Part shown: one piece after another, positions 17,141 through 26,322 of the stretch
Numbering within the stretch: position 1 is the stretch's first letter
Layout: every line of letters starts with the position of its first letter
Source of the DNA: Streptococcus sp. 68
Lineage (GTDB): Bacteria; Bacillota; Bacilli; Lactobacillales; Streptococcaceae
Direction: 5' to 3'
DNA: 41,483 bases
NCBI RefSeq assembly: GCF_013277415.1
Contig: NZ_VMMX01000011.1
Location: 70,626 to 112,108 of the forward strand
Notes under the pieces: generated by a model
Told to the model about the DNA's origin: nothing
What the model saw: the letters and a program-made list of their open reading frames with translations, nothing else
Database searches by the model: none
Translations under genes and position numbers: made by a program

Positions 17141-19528
17141 ATGTTTGAAAAAATTAAAGGAATTAATATAAAATCAGGTATTTTTGAAGATGAAACAAAA
17201 TTAGAACTCTTTGAAGGAAATTTTGAGGGAACAAATCCAGTACAAAACGATAGGGCAAGTTTATTGTTTGGAAGGAATGGTTCAGGGAAAAGTACCATTG
17301 CTCGAGGAATAAATCAATTAAAAAATGGTGAGTTTGGAACAGATAGAGTATCATTTATTGATAAAAATAATAATAATATTGTACTTAGTGATACTGAACG
17401 AAAATCGATATTTGTTTTCAATGAACACTATGTTGATCAGAAAGTCAAAATTGCTCAAGAAGGGTTAGATACAATTGTAATTTTAGGTGAACAGGTTGAT
17501 ATCGATGAGGAACTGGATAGATTAAGAACGCAGTTATCAGAATCACAAATTGAATCTCAAGATTATTATGCTGAATATGAAGAATATTTAGATGAAAAAA
17601 ATGAAAAATCTCCAGACTTTTGGAAAAAGGAAATGACAGATTCTTTGAAAGGAGTAGGCAACTGGGCCGAAAGAGATAGGGAGATAAAAGGAAATCGAGC
17701 TGCATCTCCCGTTCATAATAATACCTTTCAAAATTTTGTTGATTTACAACCAATCTTAGATAAAAATGAGTTAGAGGTTGAATTCAACAATAAAAAAGCT
17801 AGATATTTTTCAATAAGAGATTCCGCAGTTACTATAAATAATGAACTATCTTTACCTGATATTAATTTTGATAGCAATGAATTATCAACTTTATTGTCTG
17901 AAAAAATCGAAGAACCTGAGTTGAATTCTAGGGATAAGTATTTACTGACATTATTATCTGATTCCACAAAAGGTGAACGTCATTTGAGAGAAGTTAAAGA
18001 TTTCTTTGAAGATGAACATCAAAAAAAATGTCCTTTCTGTACTCAATCAGTATCAGAAGATGTTAAAGTTGAACTCACGAATGGCATAACTAAACTACTA
18101 TCAAGAGCAGTCGAAGAACACCAATCCGCATTGAGAGGTAAAAAAATTGATGAGATTAATCAAGATTTTTCTGGTTATGAACAGATAGATCCAATATTAA
18201 TTCAGTCTTATCAAAATAGTATTAATGCTTTGAATGCTAAATTTAACGAAATTAACTCAATAATCGATAAGAAGATTGATAATCCATATAATATAGTTGA
18301 GTTACCTAATATAAGCTTTTCTCAAGAATTAAGTCAAGCAGAGCATGATATTGAAAAAATTAACCAAGCAATTATCAAACATAATTCAGAAATCTCGGAT
18401 ATTCAAAAGTTAAAAGTAGATCTCCTTCAAATAAATAATGAATTAGCTTTTTATGAAATTCAAGATGCATACAAAAAGTTTCAAGAGAAAACAAATAAAA
18501 AAGCAATTTGTGAAAATAATTATAATAGCAGTAGTAAACGAGTAAAGGATTATGAAAAGCAGATTTCTGATTTAGAAGACAAGAAACTTAATATAGATAT
18601 TGCAGTTGATGAAATTAATAAAAGTTTAAATTACATATTTTTTTCAAAAAATCGGTTAGCTATACAGAATCAAAACGGAAAATACTATCTGTTATCAAGA
18701 GGTAAGTCTGTGGTCCCCAGTAGGGTTTCCGTAGGGGAACGAAATGCGCTGGCATTATGTTATTTCTTTACTGAGATAATTCAACAGAGAGAGTTAGCAG
18801 ATGCTTATAGTCATGAATATTTTATTGTTATTGACGATCCAATTTCTAGTTTTGATATGGAAAATAAAGTTGGAATAACCTCGTATTTAAAATACTGTTT
18901 AACTAGATTTTTTAAGGGGAATAGTAATACTAGAGTTTTACTAATGACCCATGATAAACAAACAATATATGACTTTGATATCTTTTTGAAAGAGATAATG
19001 GAATCCTGTAAAGAAGAGGAAGGTGGACAAAAATCTAAATACAAGAAGTTAGAATTGGTTTCTGGTAAATTACAAGAATTCAAAACTAGTACTCACGATT
19101 ATACAGAACTACTTGAAATAGTCTTCGGTTATGCATTGGGAAATAGTACACCTACTTCGGAAAGTTTTGTTGGGAATGCAATGAGAAAAATTTTAGAAGC
19201 CTATGGTAGTTTTAATTATAAGAAGGGAATTGCCGAGCTAACAACAGATCCTTTAATTGTTGAAAAAATTGATAAAGAATACAGAACTTATTTTGAGAAT
19301 CTTATGTATAGACTGGTTTTAAACGGTGAAAGTCATTTTAAGGATCCGGTTAAAACTTTGAGTATTGATTTCTTTGATACCATTTCTGATGAAGAACGAA
19401 AAAAAACAGCTAGAGATTTACTAGTTTTGCTTTATCTTTTAGATGATTTACATGTTTTAAAACATTTAGAGGGTGTATCAAATGCGGAAAATAGACTTGA
19501 ACAATGGAAGTGTGAGATTTTAGAATAA
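17141..19528 (+). CDS. RloC/PrrC-like anticodon nuclease candidate (AAA_13-type ATPase)
   Basis: A 795-residue SMC/ABC-like ATPase with features of RloC, the tRNA anticodon nuclease family used in phage defence. Walker A GRNGSGKST lies at residues 44-52, followed by the family-typical VFNEHYVDQKV. A coiled-coil middle carries a CPFC motif (Cys297, Cys300) like the zinc hook of RloC/Rad50. The second ATPase half has the signature VSVGERNALAL, Walker B IVIDDPISSFD and switch His in LMTHD. The C-terminal domain has an Arg-x3-Glu pair (Arg682, Glu686) and a later NGESH (His732), matching the Arg-Glu-His nuclease triad layout. The start at ATG 17141 follows GAGAGGGG; the frame is also open 18 codons upstream. 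It is strongly AT-rich, unlike its purine neighbours, and so looks acquired. A plain AAA_13 protein without nuclease activity is the alternative. Confidence 0.75.
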   Translation: MFEKIKGINIKSGIFEDETKLELFEGNFEGTNPVQNDRASLLFGRNGSGKSTIARGINQLKNGEFGTDRVSFIDKNNNNIVLSDTERKSIFVFNEHYVDQKVKIAQEGLDTIVILGEQVDIDEELDRLRTQLSESQIESQDYYAEYEEYLDEKNEKSPDFWKKEMTDSLKGVGNWAERDREIKGNRAASPVHNNTFQNFVDLQPILDKNELEVEFNNKKARYFSIRDSAVTINNELSLPDINFDSNELSTLLSEKIEEPELNSRDKYLLTLLSDSTKGERHLREVKDFFEDEHQKKCPFCTQSVSEDVKVELTNGITKLLSRAVEEHQSALRGKKIDEINQDFSGYEQIDPILIQSYQNSINALNAKFNEINSIIDKKIDNPYNIVELPNISFSQELSQAEHDIEKINQAIIKHNSEISDIQKLKVDLLQINNELAFYEIQDAYKKFQEKTNKKAICENNYNSSSKRVKDYEKQISDLEDKKLNIDIAVDEINKSLNYIFFSKNRLAIQNQNGKYYLLSRGKSVVPSRVSVGERNALALCYFFTEIIQQRELADAYSHEYFIVIDDPISSFDMENKVGITSYLKYCLTRFFKGNSNTRVLLMTHDKQTIYDFDIFLKEIMESCKEEEGGQKSKYKKLELVSGKLQEFKTSTHDYTELLEIVFGYALGNSTPTSESFVGNAMRKILEAYGSFNYKKGIAELTTDPLIVEKIDKEYRTYFENLMYRLVLNGESHFKDPVKTLSIDFFDTISDEERKKTARDLLVLLYLLDDLHVLKHLEGVSNAENRLEQWKCEILE

Positions 19529-19701
19529 GAGAATCATACCATTTGACTTATTGCAATGGTTGAAGTTTGCATGATAGCTGATTAGAGTAATCAAAGGATT
19601 ATTACTTCCTAATTTTATTTTCTACAAACCCTAATTTAGCATCTAATAATGCAAAGTTTCCTGAGCCTCATAGATAAAAAAGATTTTTAAGGAGAAACAA
19701 C
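19529..19701. other. AT-rich spacer, right edge of the inserted segment
   Basis: No gene, strong promoter or clear terminator is seen in this spacer. It is AT-rich like the preceding gene up to about 19680 and then holds the purB ribosome site AAGGAGAAAC at 19689-19698. The right junction of the insertion probably lies in it. Confidence 0.5.
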
Positions 19702-20997
19702 ATGATCAACCGTTACTCTCGCCCTGAGATGGCGAACATTTGGAGTGAAGAAAATAAATACCGTGCTTGGCTTGAGGTGGAAATCTTGGCTGACGAGGCA
19801 TGGGCTGAGTTGGGGGAAATCCCTAAGGAAGATGTGGCTTTGATTCGCGAGAAGGCGGACTTTGACATTGACCGTATTTTGGAAATTGAGCAGGAGACTC
19901 GCCACGATGTGGTGGCTTTCACGCGTGCGGTTTCTGAAACGCTTGGCGAAGAGCGCAAGTGGGTCCACTATGGTTTGACTTCTACCGACGTGGTGGACAC
20001 GGCCTACGGTTACCTCTACAAGCAGGCCAACGACATCATACGTCGTGACCTTGAAAACTTCACCAACATCATCGCTGACAAGGCCAAGGAGCACAAGTTC
20101 ACCATCATGATGGGGCGTACCCACGGTGTGCACGCTGAACCGACAACCTTTGGTCTTAAATTGGCGACTTGGTACAGCGAAATGAAGCGCAATATCGAGC
20201 GTTTCGAGCATGCGGCTGCTGGTGTTGAGGCTGGTAAGATTTCTGGTGCGGTTGGTAACTTTGCAAATATCCCACCATTTGTGGAGCAATACGTCTGCGA
20301 CAAGCTTGGTATCCGTGCTCAAGAAATCTCTACACAGGTGCTTCCTCGCGACCTTCACGCTGAGTATTTTGCAGTCCTTGCTAGTATCGCGACTTCAATC
20401 GAACGCATGGCGACTGAGATTCGTGGTTTGCAAAAGTCTGAGCAACGCGAAGTGGAAGAATTCTTTGCCAAAGGGCAAAAAGGTTCTTCAGCAATGCCTC
20501 ACAAACGCAACCCTATCGGTTCTGAAAACATGACAGGTCTTGCGCGTGTTATCCGTGGTCACATGATTACAGCCTATGAAAACGTCGCTCTCTGGCATGA
20601 ACGTGACATTTCACACTCATCAGCTGAGCGTATCATCACACCAGATACGACCATTTTGATTGACTACATGCTCAACCGTTTTGGAAATATCGTCAAGAAC
20701 TTGACAGTCTTCCCAGAAAATATGATCCGCAATATGAATTCTACGTTTGGTCTTATCTTTAGCCAACGTGCCATGTTGACCTTGATTGAAAAAGGGATGA
20801 TCCGTGAGCAAGCCTATGACTTGGTACAACCAAAAACAGCCTACTCTTGGGACAATCAAGTAGATTTTAAACCACTTCTTGAAGCAGATCCAGAAGTAAC
20901 ATCACGCCTCACTCAAGAAGAAATCGACGAAATCTTCAACCCTCTTTATTACACTAAACGAGTGGATGATATCTTTGAACGTCTTGGTTTAGGATAA
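19702..20997 (+). CDS. purB: PurB, adenylosuccinate lyase
   Basis: Acts twice in purine synthesis: SAICAR to AICAR, and adenylosuccinate to AMP. It has 431 residues. The fumarase/aspartase superfamily signature is visible as [16 protein letters not shown], with catalytic His regions [15 protein letters not shown] and [13 protein letters not shown]. The ribosome site AAGGAGAAAC precedes the ATG. Codon use returns to the pur-cluster style. A strong terminator follows at 21010-21056. The gene is cut off from purK by the RloC-like gene, but probably still receives read-through from the purD promoter. Confidence 0.97.
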   Translation: MINRYSRPEMANIWSEENKYRAWLEVEILADEAWAELGEIPKEDVALIREKADFDIDRILEIEQETRHDVVAFTRAVSETLGEERKWVHYGLTSTDVVDTAYGYLYKQANDIIRRDLENFTNIIADKAKEHKFTIMMGRTHGVHAEPTTFGLKLATWYSEMKRNIERFEHAAAGVEAGKISGAVGNFANIPPFVEQYVCDKLGIRAQEISTQVLPRDLHAEYFAVLASIATSIERMATEIRGLQKSEQREVEEFFAKGQKGSSAMPHKRNPIGSENMTGLARVIRGHMITAYENVALWHERDISHSSAERIITPDTTILIDYMLNRFGNIVKNLTVFPENMIRNMNSTFGLIFSQRAMLTLIEKGMIREQAYDLVQPKTAYSWDNQVDFKPLLEADPEVTSRLTQEEIDEIFNPLYYTKRVDDIFERLGLG

Positions 20998-21009
20998 TTA
21001 AAATAAAAT

Positions 21010-21056
21010 CGAAGTTCTATTACTCTATTTACTGGAGTAGAAGAACTTCGGTTTTT
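21010..21056 (+). terminator. Intrinsic terminator after purB
   Basis: CGAAGTTCT (21010-21018) pairs with AGAACTTCG (21042-21050), extended inside by ATTACTC/GAGTAG, and GTTTTTC follows. It closes the purine cluster. Confidence 0.85.
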
Positions 21057-21221
21057 CTTGTTTATTAAAGTGCTTTTGAAAAAAATAACCAATATTTATA
21101 ATATGTTGAATATAGAATAGTATACTATGACTTCTAAAATATTACTAGAAATTGATTTGAATTTCCTAATCGATTTGTCCATATTCTATTTCAATCTACT
21201 ATGTTATATAATAAGCATAGA
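21057..21221. other. Gene-free AT-rich gap between purB and agaR
   Basis: No open frame or promoter of note is seen. In the pneumococcal reference order I know, the surface beta-N-acetylhexosaminidase gene strH lies here; no remnant of its LPxTG-type coding sequence can be seen. Confidence 0.5.
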
Positions 21222-21252
21222 AAAAGCCCAAGCGATTAGGCTCAGGCTTTCT
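21220..21252 (-). terminator. Intrinsic terminator after agaR
   Basis: Read on the minus strand, AAAGCCTGAGC pairs with GCTTGGGCTTT around a 6-base loop and is followed by a T run. It starts only a few bases after the agaR stop codon (21255-21257). Confidence 0.8.
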
Positions 21253-21254
21253 TC

Positions 21255-21971
21255 TTAGTGATCACGGTCACATGAGATGAATTTAATCTTGTAGTAATCC
21301 GCTCGTTTATAAGTTTCGCTGTATGCGAGAACTTGGCCAGTGGACTCTAACTTAGTAGTCTTGGTTTGTAAAACGGTTGGGAATTGCTCATCGACTCCGA
21401 GGACCGAAGCCGCATGTTCTGGAGTTGGAAATGTTATTTCATTGATTTCTTCAAAATGTTCATCATTCATATGAATGTGGTAATCCAATTTGAAACGGTT
21501 ATAGATAGAGCTATAATATTCAAGATTTGGATAATTTGCGTTGATGTATTGTTCTGGAATGTAAGATGTGTGGTAGATGTATACGACACCATTTGTTTCA
21601 CGTATACGTTCAATCTTGTAGTAGAACTGGTCACCGCGTAGTCCAAGTTTTTCTAAGTAGTTTAATTTGTTTCCGCGCTCAATAGAAAGGACGGTAACTT
21701 TATCATCTTTAGTTTCAAAAACTTCTACATCTGAAAACTCTACAAGCTTGTGTTTGCGTGCACGTGAAACGAAGGTTCCTTTTCCTTGTTGGCGGACAAT
21801 ATAGCCATCTTTAGCAAGGTCGTTTAAGGCGCGGACAACTGTGATAGAACTGACATCGTACATTGAAATGAGCTCTGCTTCAGTGTAAAATTTATCTCCA
21901 CTGCTAAACTGCCCAGAGATGATTTTATTTTTTAATTCGTCTTTTATGTATTGATATTTGGGAATTGCCAT
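21255..21971 (-). CDS. agaR: AgaR, GntR/HutC-family repressor of the bgaC-gad-aga locus
   Basis: A 238-residue regulator. The N-terminal winged helix of the GntR family spans about residues 5-70 (KYQYIKDELKNKIISGQF, MYDVSSITVVRALNDL, GKGTFVSR). The rest is a UTRA/HutC-type effector domain that would bind a phosphosugar. The start at 21971 is chosen for the family start MAIPKYQYI and a GAGGT ribosome site; the frame is open 14 codons further. It is divergent from bgaC across a 346-base region. In pneumococcus the orthologue (AgaR) is reported to repress the gad PTS and agaS genes. A matching operator is proposed at 22263-22280. Confidence 0.88.
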   Translation of the reverse strand: MAIPKYQYIKDELKNKIISGQFSSGDKFYTEAELISMYDVSSITVVRALNDLAKDGYIVRQQGKGTFVSRARKHKLVEFSDVEVFETKDDKVTVLSIERGNKLNYLEKLGLRGDQFYYKIERIRETNGVVYIYHTSYIPEQYINANYPNLEYYSSIYNRFKLDYHIHMNDEHFEEINEITFPTPEHAASVLGVDEQFPTVLQTKTTKLESTGQVLAYSETYKRADYYKIKFISCDRDH

Positions 21972-22177
21972 ATTTTTACCTCTATTTTCCTTCTCCACAG
22001 AAAATTTTACCATAAAAGCGAAAAAAATAGTAGTCTTTTGAATAAAAAATTAGAAAAATAGTTTGAAAAATTAAGCTACATAAGCATTGCTCATATTTTA
22101 TAAATGTATTTTATACAAAATTATTTTAGGTTCTCTATTCCGAATTTAAAGAGCGTTTGAAATGGGTCTGAAAATGT

Positions 22178-22204
22178 TTGAAACTAATTGAACGTGTGTA
22201 TAAT
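22178..22204 (+). promoter_or_regulatory. Possible upstream promoter for bgaC
   Basis: TTGAAA (22178-22183) and TATAAT (22199-22204) are separated by 15 bases, shorter than ideal. It may be a secondary start upstream of the better promoter at 22239-22267. Confidence 0.35.
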
Positions 22205-22238
22205 AGTGAAATTCTAGCAAATATTCCGACAATTTCTA

Positions 22239-22295
22239 TTGACAATTCAAACAGATTGGTTTATAATTACTATAACAACGAGTGAAAGCGCAAAC
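22239..22295 (+). promoter_or_regulatory. bgaC operon promoter with AgaR-type operator and cre-like site
   Basis: A consensus promoter: TTGACA (22239-22244), 17 bases, TATAAT (22262-22267). Overlapping the -10 and start point is ATAATTACTATAACAACG (22263-22280), close to the AgaR operator ATAATTAATATAACAACA that I recall for pneumococcus. Directly after it GTGAAAGCGCAAAC (22282-22295) resembles a CcpA cre box. This layout fits repression by AgaR plus glucose (catabolite) repression of the downstream operon. Confidence 0.7.
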
Positions 22296-22317
22296 TTTGC
22301 AATCAAAAGGTAGTTTT

Positions 22318-24105
22318 ATGACACGATTTGAGATACGAGACGATTTCTATTTAGATGGGAAACCGTTCAAGATTTTGTCCGGCGCCATTCATTATTTTAG
22401 GATTCCTCCAGAGGATTGGTATCATTCGCTCTATAACTTGAAGGCTCTTGGTTTTAATACGGTAGAGACTTATGTGGCTTGGAATTTACACGAGCCTCGT
22501 GAGGGTGAGTTTCATTTTGAAGGAGCTCTGGATTTGGAGCGATTTCTACAGACAGCGCAAGACTTGGGTCTCTACGCTATCGTTCGTCCGTCACCCTTCA
22601 TCTGTGCGGAATGGGAATTCGGTGGTTTACCGGCTTGGCTCTTAACCAAAGATATGAGAATCCGCTCATCTGACCCAGCCTATATTGGAGCTGTCGGTCG
22701 CTATTATGATCAGCTCTTGCCACGACTGGTTCCACATCTGTTGGACAATGGTGGCAATATCCTCATGATGCAGGTTGAAAATGAGTATGGTTCTTATGGA
22801 GAAGATAAGGCTTATCTGAGAGCAATTCGACAGTCGATGGAAGAGCGTGGCGTAACCTGTCCTCTCTTTACATCAGATGGTCCATGGCGAGCTACTCTGC
22901 AAGCTGGAACCTTAATCGAAGATGACCTTTTTGTAACAGGAAACTTTGGTTCTAAGGCACCTTACAACTTTTCACAGATGCAGGAATTCTTTGATGAGCA
23001 TGGTAAGAAATGGCCGCTCATGTGTATGGAGTTCTGGGATGGCTGGTTCAATCGTTGGAAAGAACCGATTATCACACGGGATCCAAAAGAATTGGCAGAT
23101 GCAGTTCGAGAGGTTTTGGAGCAAGGTTCCATCAATCTTTACATGTTCCACGGTGGGACAAACTTTGGTTTCATGAATGGTTGCTCAGCTCGAGGGACTT
23201 TGGACCTGCCACAAGTTACGTCTTATGATTACGATGCCCTTCTGGATGAAGAAGGAAATCCAACTGCCAAATATCTGGCAGTCAAGAAGATGATGGCAAC
23301 ACATTTCCCAGAGTATCCGCAGTTGGAACCACTCTACAAAGAGAGTATGGAGTTGGATGCTATTCCACTTGCTGAAAAAGTTTCCTTGTTTGAAACCTTA
23401 GATAGCTTGTCGAGTCCGATAGAAAGTCTCTATCCTCAAAAGATGGAGGAGTTGGGACAAAGCTATGGCTACCTACTCTATCGAACAGAGACAAGCTGGG
23501 ATGCAGAAGAAGAAAGAATTCGTATCATTGATGGTCGAGATAGGGCCCAGCTGTATGTCGATGGTCAGTGGGTTAAAACCCAATATCAGACTGAGATTGG
23601 GGAAGATATTTTTTATCAAGGTGAAAAGAAAGCGCTGTCTAGGATTGATGTCTTGATAGAAAATATGGGGCGTGTCAACTATGGACACAAGTTCTTAGCG
23701 GATACGCAACGTAAGGGAATTCGGACAGGGGTTTGTAAGGATTTGCATTTCTTACTAAACTGGAAACACTATCCACTTCCACTAGATAATCCTGATAAAA
23801 TTGATTTTTCAAAAGGATGGACAGAAGGACAACCAGCCTTTTACGCTTATGACTTTACAGTTCAAGAGCCAAAAGATACTTACCTAGACTTGTCTGAGTT
23901 TGGTAAGGGAGTTGCCTTTGTCAATGGGCAGAATCTAGGACGTTTTTGGAACGTCGGCCCGACCCTCTCGCTTTATATCCCTCATAGCTATCTCAAGGAA
24001 GGTGATAACCGCATCATCATCTTTGAAACAGAAGGTCAATATAAAGAAGAGATTCATTTAACTCGTAAACCTACACTAAAACACATAAAGGGGGAAAACT
24101 TATGA
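22318..24105 (+). CDS. bgaC: BgaC, family 35 beta-galactosidase
   Basis: A 595-residue GH35 enzyme; in pneumococcus BgaC removes terminal beta-1,3-linked galactose from host glycans. The N-terminal TIM barrel shows LSGAIHYFRIPPEDW, the acid/base region QVENEYGSYGED and the nucleophile region CMEFWDGWF; C-terminal beta domains include LDLSEFGKGVAFVNGQNLGRFW. No signal peptide or LPxTG anchor is visible, in line with reports that it is surface-associated without a classical export signal. The ATG at 22318 follows AAAAGGTAG; upstream codons lie in the promoter. It overlaps the next gene by 4 bases. Confidence 0.95.
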   Translation: MTRFEIRDDFYLDGKPFKILSGAIHYFRIPPEDWYHSLYNLKALGFNTVETYVAWNLHEPREGEFHFEGALDLERFLQTAQDLGLYAIVRPSPFICAEWEFGGLPAWLLTKDMRIRSSDPAYIGAVGRYYDQLLPRLVPHLLDNGGNILMMQVENEYGSYGEDKAYLRAIRQSMEERGVTCPLFTSDGPWRATLQAGTLIEDDLFVTGNFGSKAPYNFSQMQEFFDEHGKKWPLMCMEFWDGWFNRWKEPIITRDPKELADAVREVLEQGSINLYMFHGGTNFGFMNGCSARGTLDLPQVTSYDYDALLDEEGNPTAKYLAVKKMMATHFPEYPQLEPLYKESMELDAIPLAEKVSLFETLDSLSSPIESLYPQKMEELGQSYGYLLYRTETSWDAEEERIRIIDGRDRAQLYVDGQWVKTQYQTEIGEDIFYQGEKKALSRIDVLIENMGRVNYGHKFLADTQRKGIRTGVCKDLHFLLNWKHYPLPLDNPDKIDFSKGWTEGQPAFYAYDFTVQEPKDTYLDLSEFGKGVAFVNGQNLGRFWNVGPTLSLYIPHSYLKEGDNRIIIFETEGQYKEEIHLTRKPTLKHIKGENL

Positions 24106-24578
24106 CAATTGTAGGATGCCGTATCGATGGACGTTTGATCCACGGACAAGTAGCCAATCTTTGGGCTGGAAAACTAAATGTTTCACGCATTATGGTTGTA
24201 GACGACGAAGTTGTCAACAACGATGTTGAAAAGAGTGGTTTGAAACTTGCGACACCACCAGGTGTAAAATTGAGTATTTTGCCAATTGAAAAAGCGGCAG
24301 CCAATATTCTTGCTGGAAAATACGATAGCCAACGTCTCTTTATCGTGGCTCGTAAACCAGACCGCTTCCTTGGTTTGGTTGAAGCAGGTGTACCACTTGA
24401 AACCCTTAATGTTGGGAATATGTCTCAAACACCAGAAACTCGCTCCATCACACGTTCTATCAACGTAGTAGACAAGGATGTGGAAGATTTCCACAAACTG
24501 GCAGAAAAAGGTGTTAAACTTACTGCTCAAATGGTTCCAAATGATCCAATTTCAGACTTTTTGAGCTTATTAAAATAG
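24102..24578 (+). CDS. gadV: GadV, PTS mannose-family IIB component
   Basis: A 158-residue IIB protein of the mannose/fructose/sorbose class. DGRLIHGQV holds the phosphorylated His14. Takes phosphate from the IIA protein GadF and hands it to the sugar carried by the IIC/IID pair. Start overlaps the bgaC stop (ATGA). The gad PTS of pneumococcus is reported to import N-acetylgalactosamine and galactose; the sequence alone shows only the mannose superfamily. Confidence 0.93.
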   Translation: MTIVGCRIDGRLIHGQVANLWAGKLNVSRIMVVDDEVVNNDVEKSGLKLATPPGVKLSILPIEKAAANILAGKYDSQRLFIVARKPDRFLGLVEAGVPLETLNVGNMSQTPETRSITRSINVVDKDVEDFHKLAEKGVKLTAQMVPNDPISDFLSLLK

Positions 24579-24605
24579 GAAAAAATTTTTTAGGAGGTCA
24601 TTGTT

Positions 24606-25511
24606 ATGATACAATGGTGGCAAATTTTACTTCTCACTTTGTACTCAGCTTATCAAATCTGTGATGAGTTGACGATCGTTTCATCTGCAGGTTCCCCTGT
24701 ATTTGCTGGTTTCATTACTGGTTTAATCATGGGAGATGTGACTACTGGTTTGCTTATCGGTGGTAACTTGCAACTATTCGTTCTTGGGGTTGGTACCTTC
24801 GGTGGTGCCTCTCGCATCGATGCAACTTCTGGTGCGGTTCTTGCGACAGCCTTCTCTGTTTCACAAGGAATTGATACAGCACTTGCGATTACAACAATCG
24901 CTGTGCCAGTAGCAACTCTCTTGACTTACTTCGACGTTCTTGGACGTATGACAACTACTTTCTTTGCTCACCGTGTGGATGCTGCAATCGAACGCTTTGA
25001 CTATAAAGGTATTGAACGCAACTACCTACTTGGTGCGATTCCTTGGGCTCTATCTCGTGCCCTTCCAGTCTTCTTTGCGCTTGCTTTTGGTGGTGAATTT
25101 GTACAACACGTAGTAGATTTCGTTACAAAATACCAATGGGTTGCAGATGGTTTGACACTCGCAGGACGTATGCTTCCAGGTCTTGGATTTGCAATCTTGC
25201 TTCGTTACCTTCCAGTTAAACGTAACCTTCACTACCTTGCTATGGGATTTGGTTTGACAGCTATGTTGACTGTTCTTTACTCATATGTAACTGGTCTTGG
25301 TGGCGCTGTTGCTGGTATCGTAGGTACTCTACCTGCTGAAGTTGCTGAAAAAATTGGTTTCGTGAACAACTTCAAAGGTTTGTCTATGATTGGTATTTCT
25401 ATCGTAGGTATTTTCCTTGCAGTGCTTCACTTCAAAAATAGCCAAAAAGTAGCTGTAGCAGCACCTTCTACACCATCAGAAAGTGGGGAAATCGAAGATG
25501 ACGAATTCTAA
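24606..25511 (+). CDS. gadW: GadW, PTS mannose-family IIC permease
   Basis: A 301-residue membrane protein of the EIIC-man type with many hydrophobic segments rich in Gly/Ala (GFITGLIMGDVTTGLLIGG, GVGTFGGASRID near the N-terminus). It forms the sugar channel together with GadE. Ribosome site TAGGAGGTC lies 8 bases before the ATG. The hydrophilic tail (TPSESGEIEDDEF) is overlapped by 14 bases by gadE, which ensures equal production of the two permease subunits. Confidence 0.93.
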   Translation: MIQWWQILLLTLYSAYQICDELTIVSSAGSPVFAGFITGLIMGDVTTGLLIGGNLQLFVLGVGTFGGASRIDATSGAVLATAFSVSQGIDTALAITTIAVPVATLLTYFDVLGRMTTTFFAHRVDAAIERFDYKGIERNYLLGAIPWALSRALPVFFALAFGGEFVQHVVDFVTKYQWVADGLTLAGRMLPGLGFAILLRYLPVKRNLHYLAMGFGLTAMLTVLYSYVTGLGGAVAGIVGTLPAEVAEKIGFVNNFKGLSMIGISIVGIFLAVLHFKNSQKVAVAAPSTPSESGEIEDDEF

Positions 25512-26319
25512 TTACAAACTTACAAAAGAAGATTTTAATCAAATCAACAAACGTAGCTTGTTTACTTTCCAATTAGGTTGGAACTACGAACGTATGCAAG
25601 CTTCTGGTTACCTTTACATGATCTTGCCTCAATTGCGTAAAATGTATGGGGATGGAACTCCTGAATTGAAAGAAATGATGAAAGTTCATACTCAATTCTT
25701 CAATACTTCACCATTCTTCCACACCATTATCGCTGGTTTTGACCTTGCCATGGAAGAAAAAGATGGTGTGGGTTCAAAAGACGCCGTTAATGGTATCAAG
25801 ACAGGTTTGATGGGACCATTCGCTCCTCTTGGAGATACAATCTTTGGTTCACTTGTACCTGCGATCATGGGATCTATCGCAGCAACTATGGCTATCGCTG
25901 GTCAACCTTGGGGTATCTTCCTTTGGATTGCAGTTGCAGTAGCGTATGATATCTTCCGTTGGAAACAGTTGGAATTTGCTTACAAAGAAGGGGTTAACCT
26001 TATCAACAACATGCAAAGTACCTTGACAGCTTTGATTGACGCTGCATCTGTACTTGGTGTCTTCATGATGGGTGCTCTTGTAGCAACAATGATTAACTTT
26101 GAAATTTCTTACAAATGGGCAATCGGTGAAAAGATGATTGACTTCCAAGACATCTTGAACCAAATCTTCCCACGTTTGCTTCCAGCAATCTTTACAGCCT
26201 TTATCTTCTGGTTGCTTGGTAAGAAAGGTATGAACTCTACTAAAGCTATCGGTATTATTATCGTACTTGCTTTGGCTCTTTCTGCCTTTGGTAAATTTGT
26301 ACTTGGAATGGGCGCATAA
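25498..26319 (+). CDS. gadE: GadE, PTS mannose-family IID permease
   Basis: A 273-residue EIID-man protein. The N-terminal half is soluble and shows SLFTFQLGWNYERMQASGYLYM and FFNTSPFFHTIIAGFDLAMEE, and the central GIKTGLMGPFAPLGDTIFG is the family hallmark; C-terminal hydrophobic segments insert into the membrane. The start at 25498 (MTNSNYKLTKEDFN) is inside the gadW tail. Works with GadW in transport. Confidence 0.93.
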   Translation: MTNSNYKLTKEDFNQINKRSLFTFQLGWNYERMQASGYLYMILPQLRKMYGDGTPELKEMMKVHTQFFNTSPFFHTIIAGFDLAMEEKDGVGSKDAVNGIKTGLMGPFAPLGDTIFGSLVPAIMGSIAATMAIAGQPWGIFLWIAVAVAYDIFRWKQLEFAYKEGVNLINNMQSTLTALIDAASVLGVFMMGALVATMINFEISYKWAIGEKMIDFQDILNQIFPRLLPAIFTAFIFWLLGKKGMNSTKAIGIIIVLALALSAFGKFVLGMGA

Positions 26320-26322
26320 TTT

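Noticed and set aside
19687..20358. Long open frame on the minus strand opposite purB
   Set aside because: It is the antisense frame of a highly biased, conserved gene; purB itself has all family motifs and the ribosome site.
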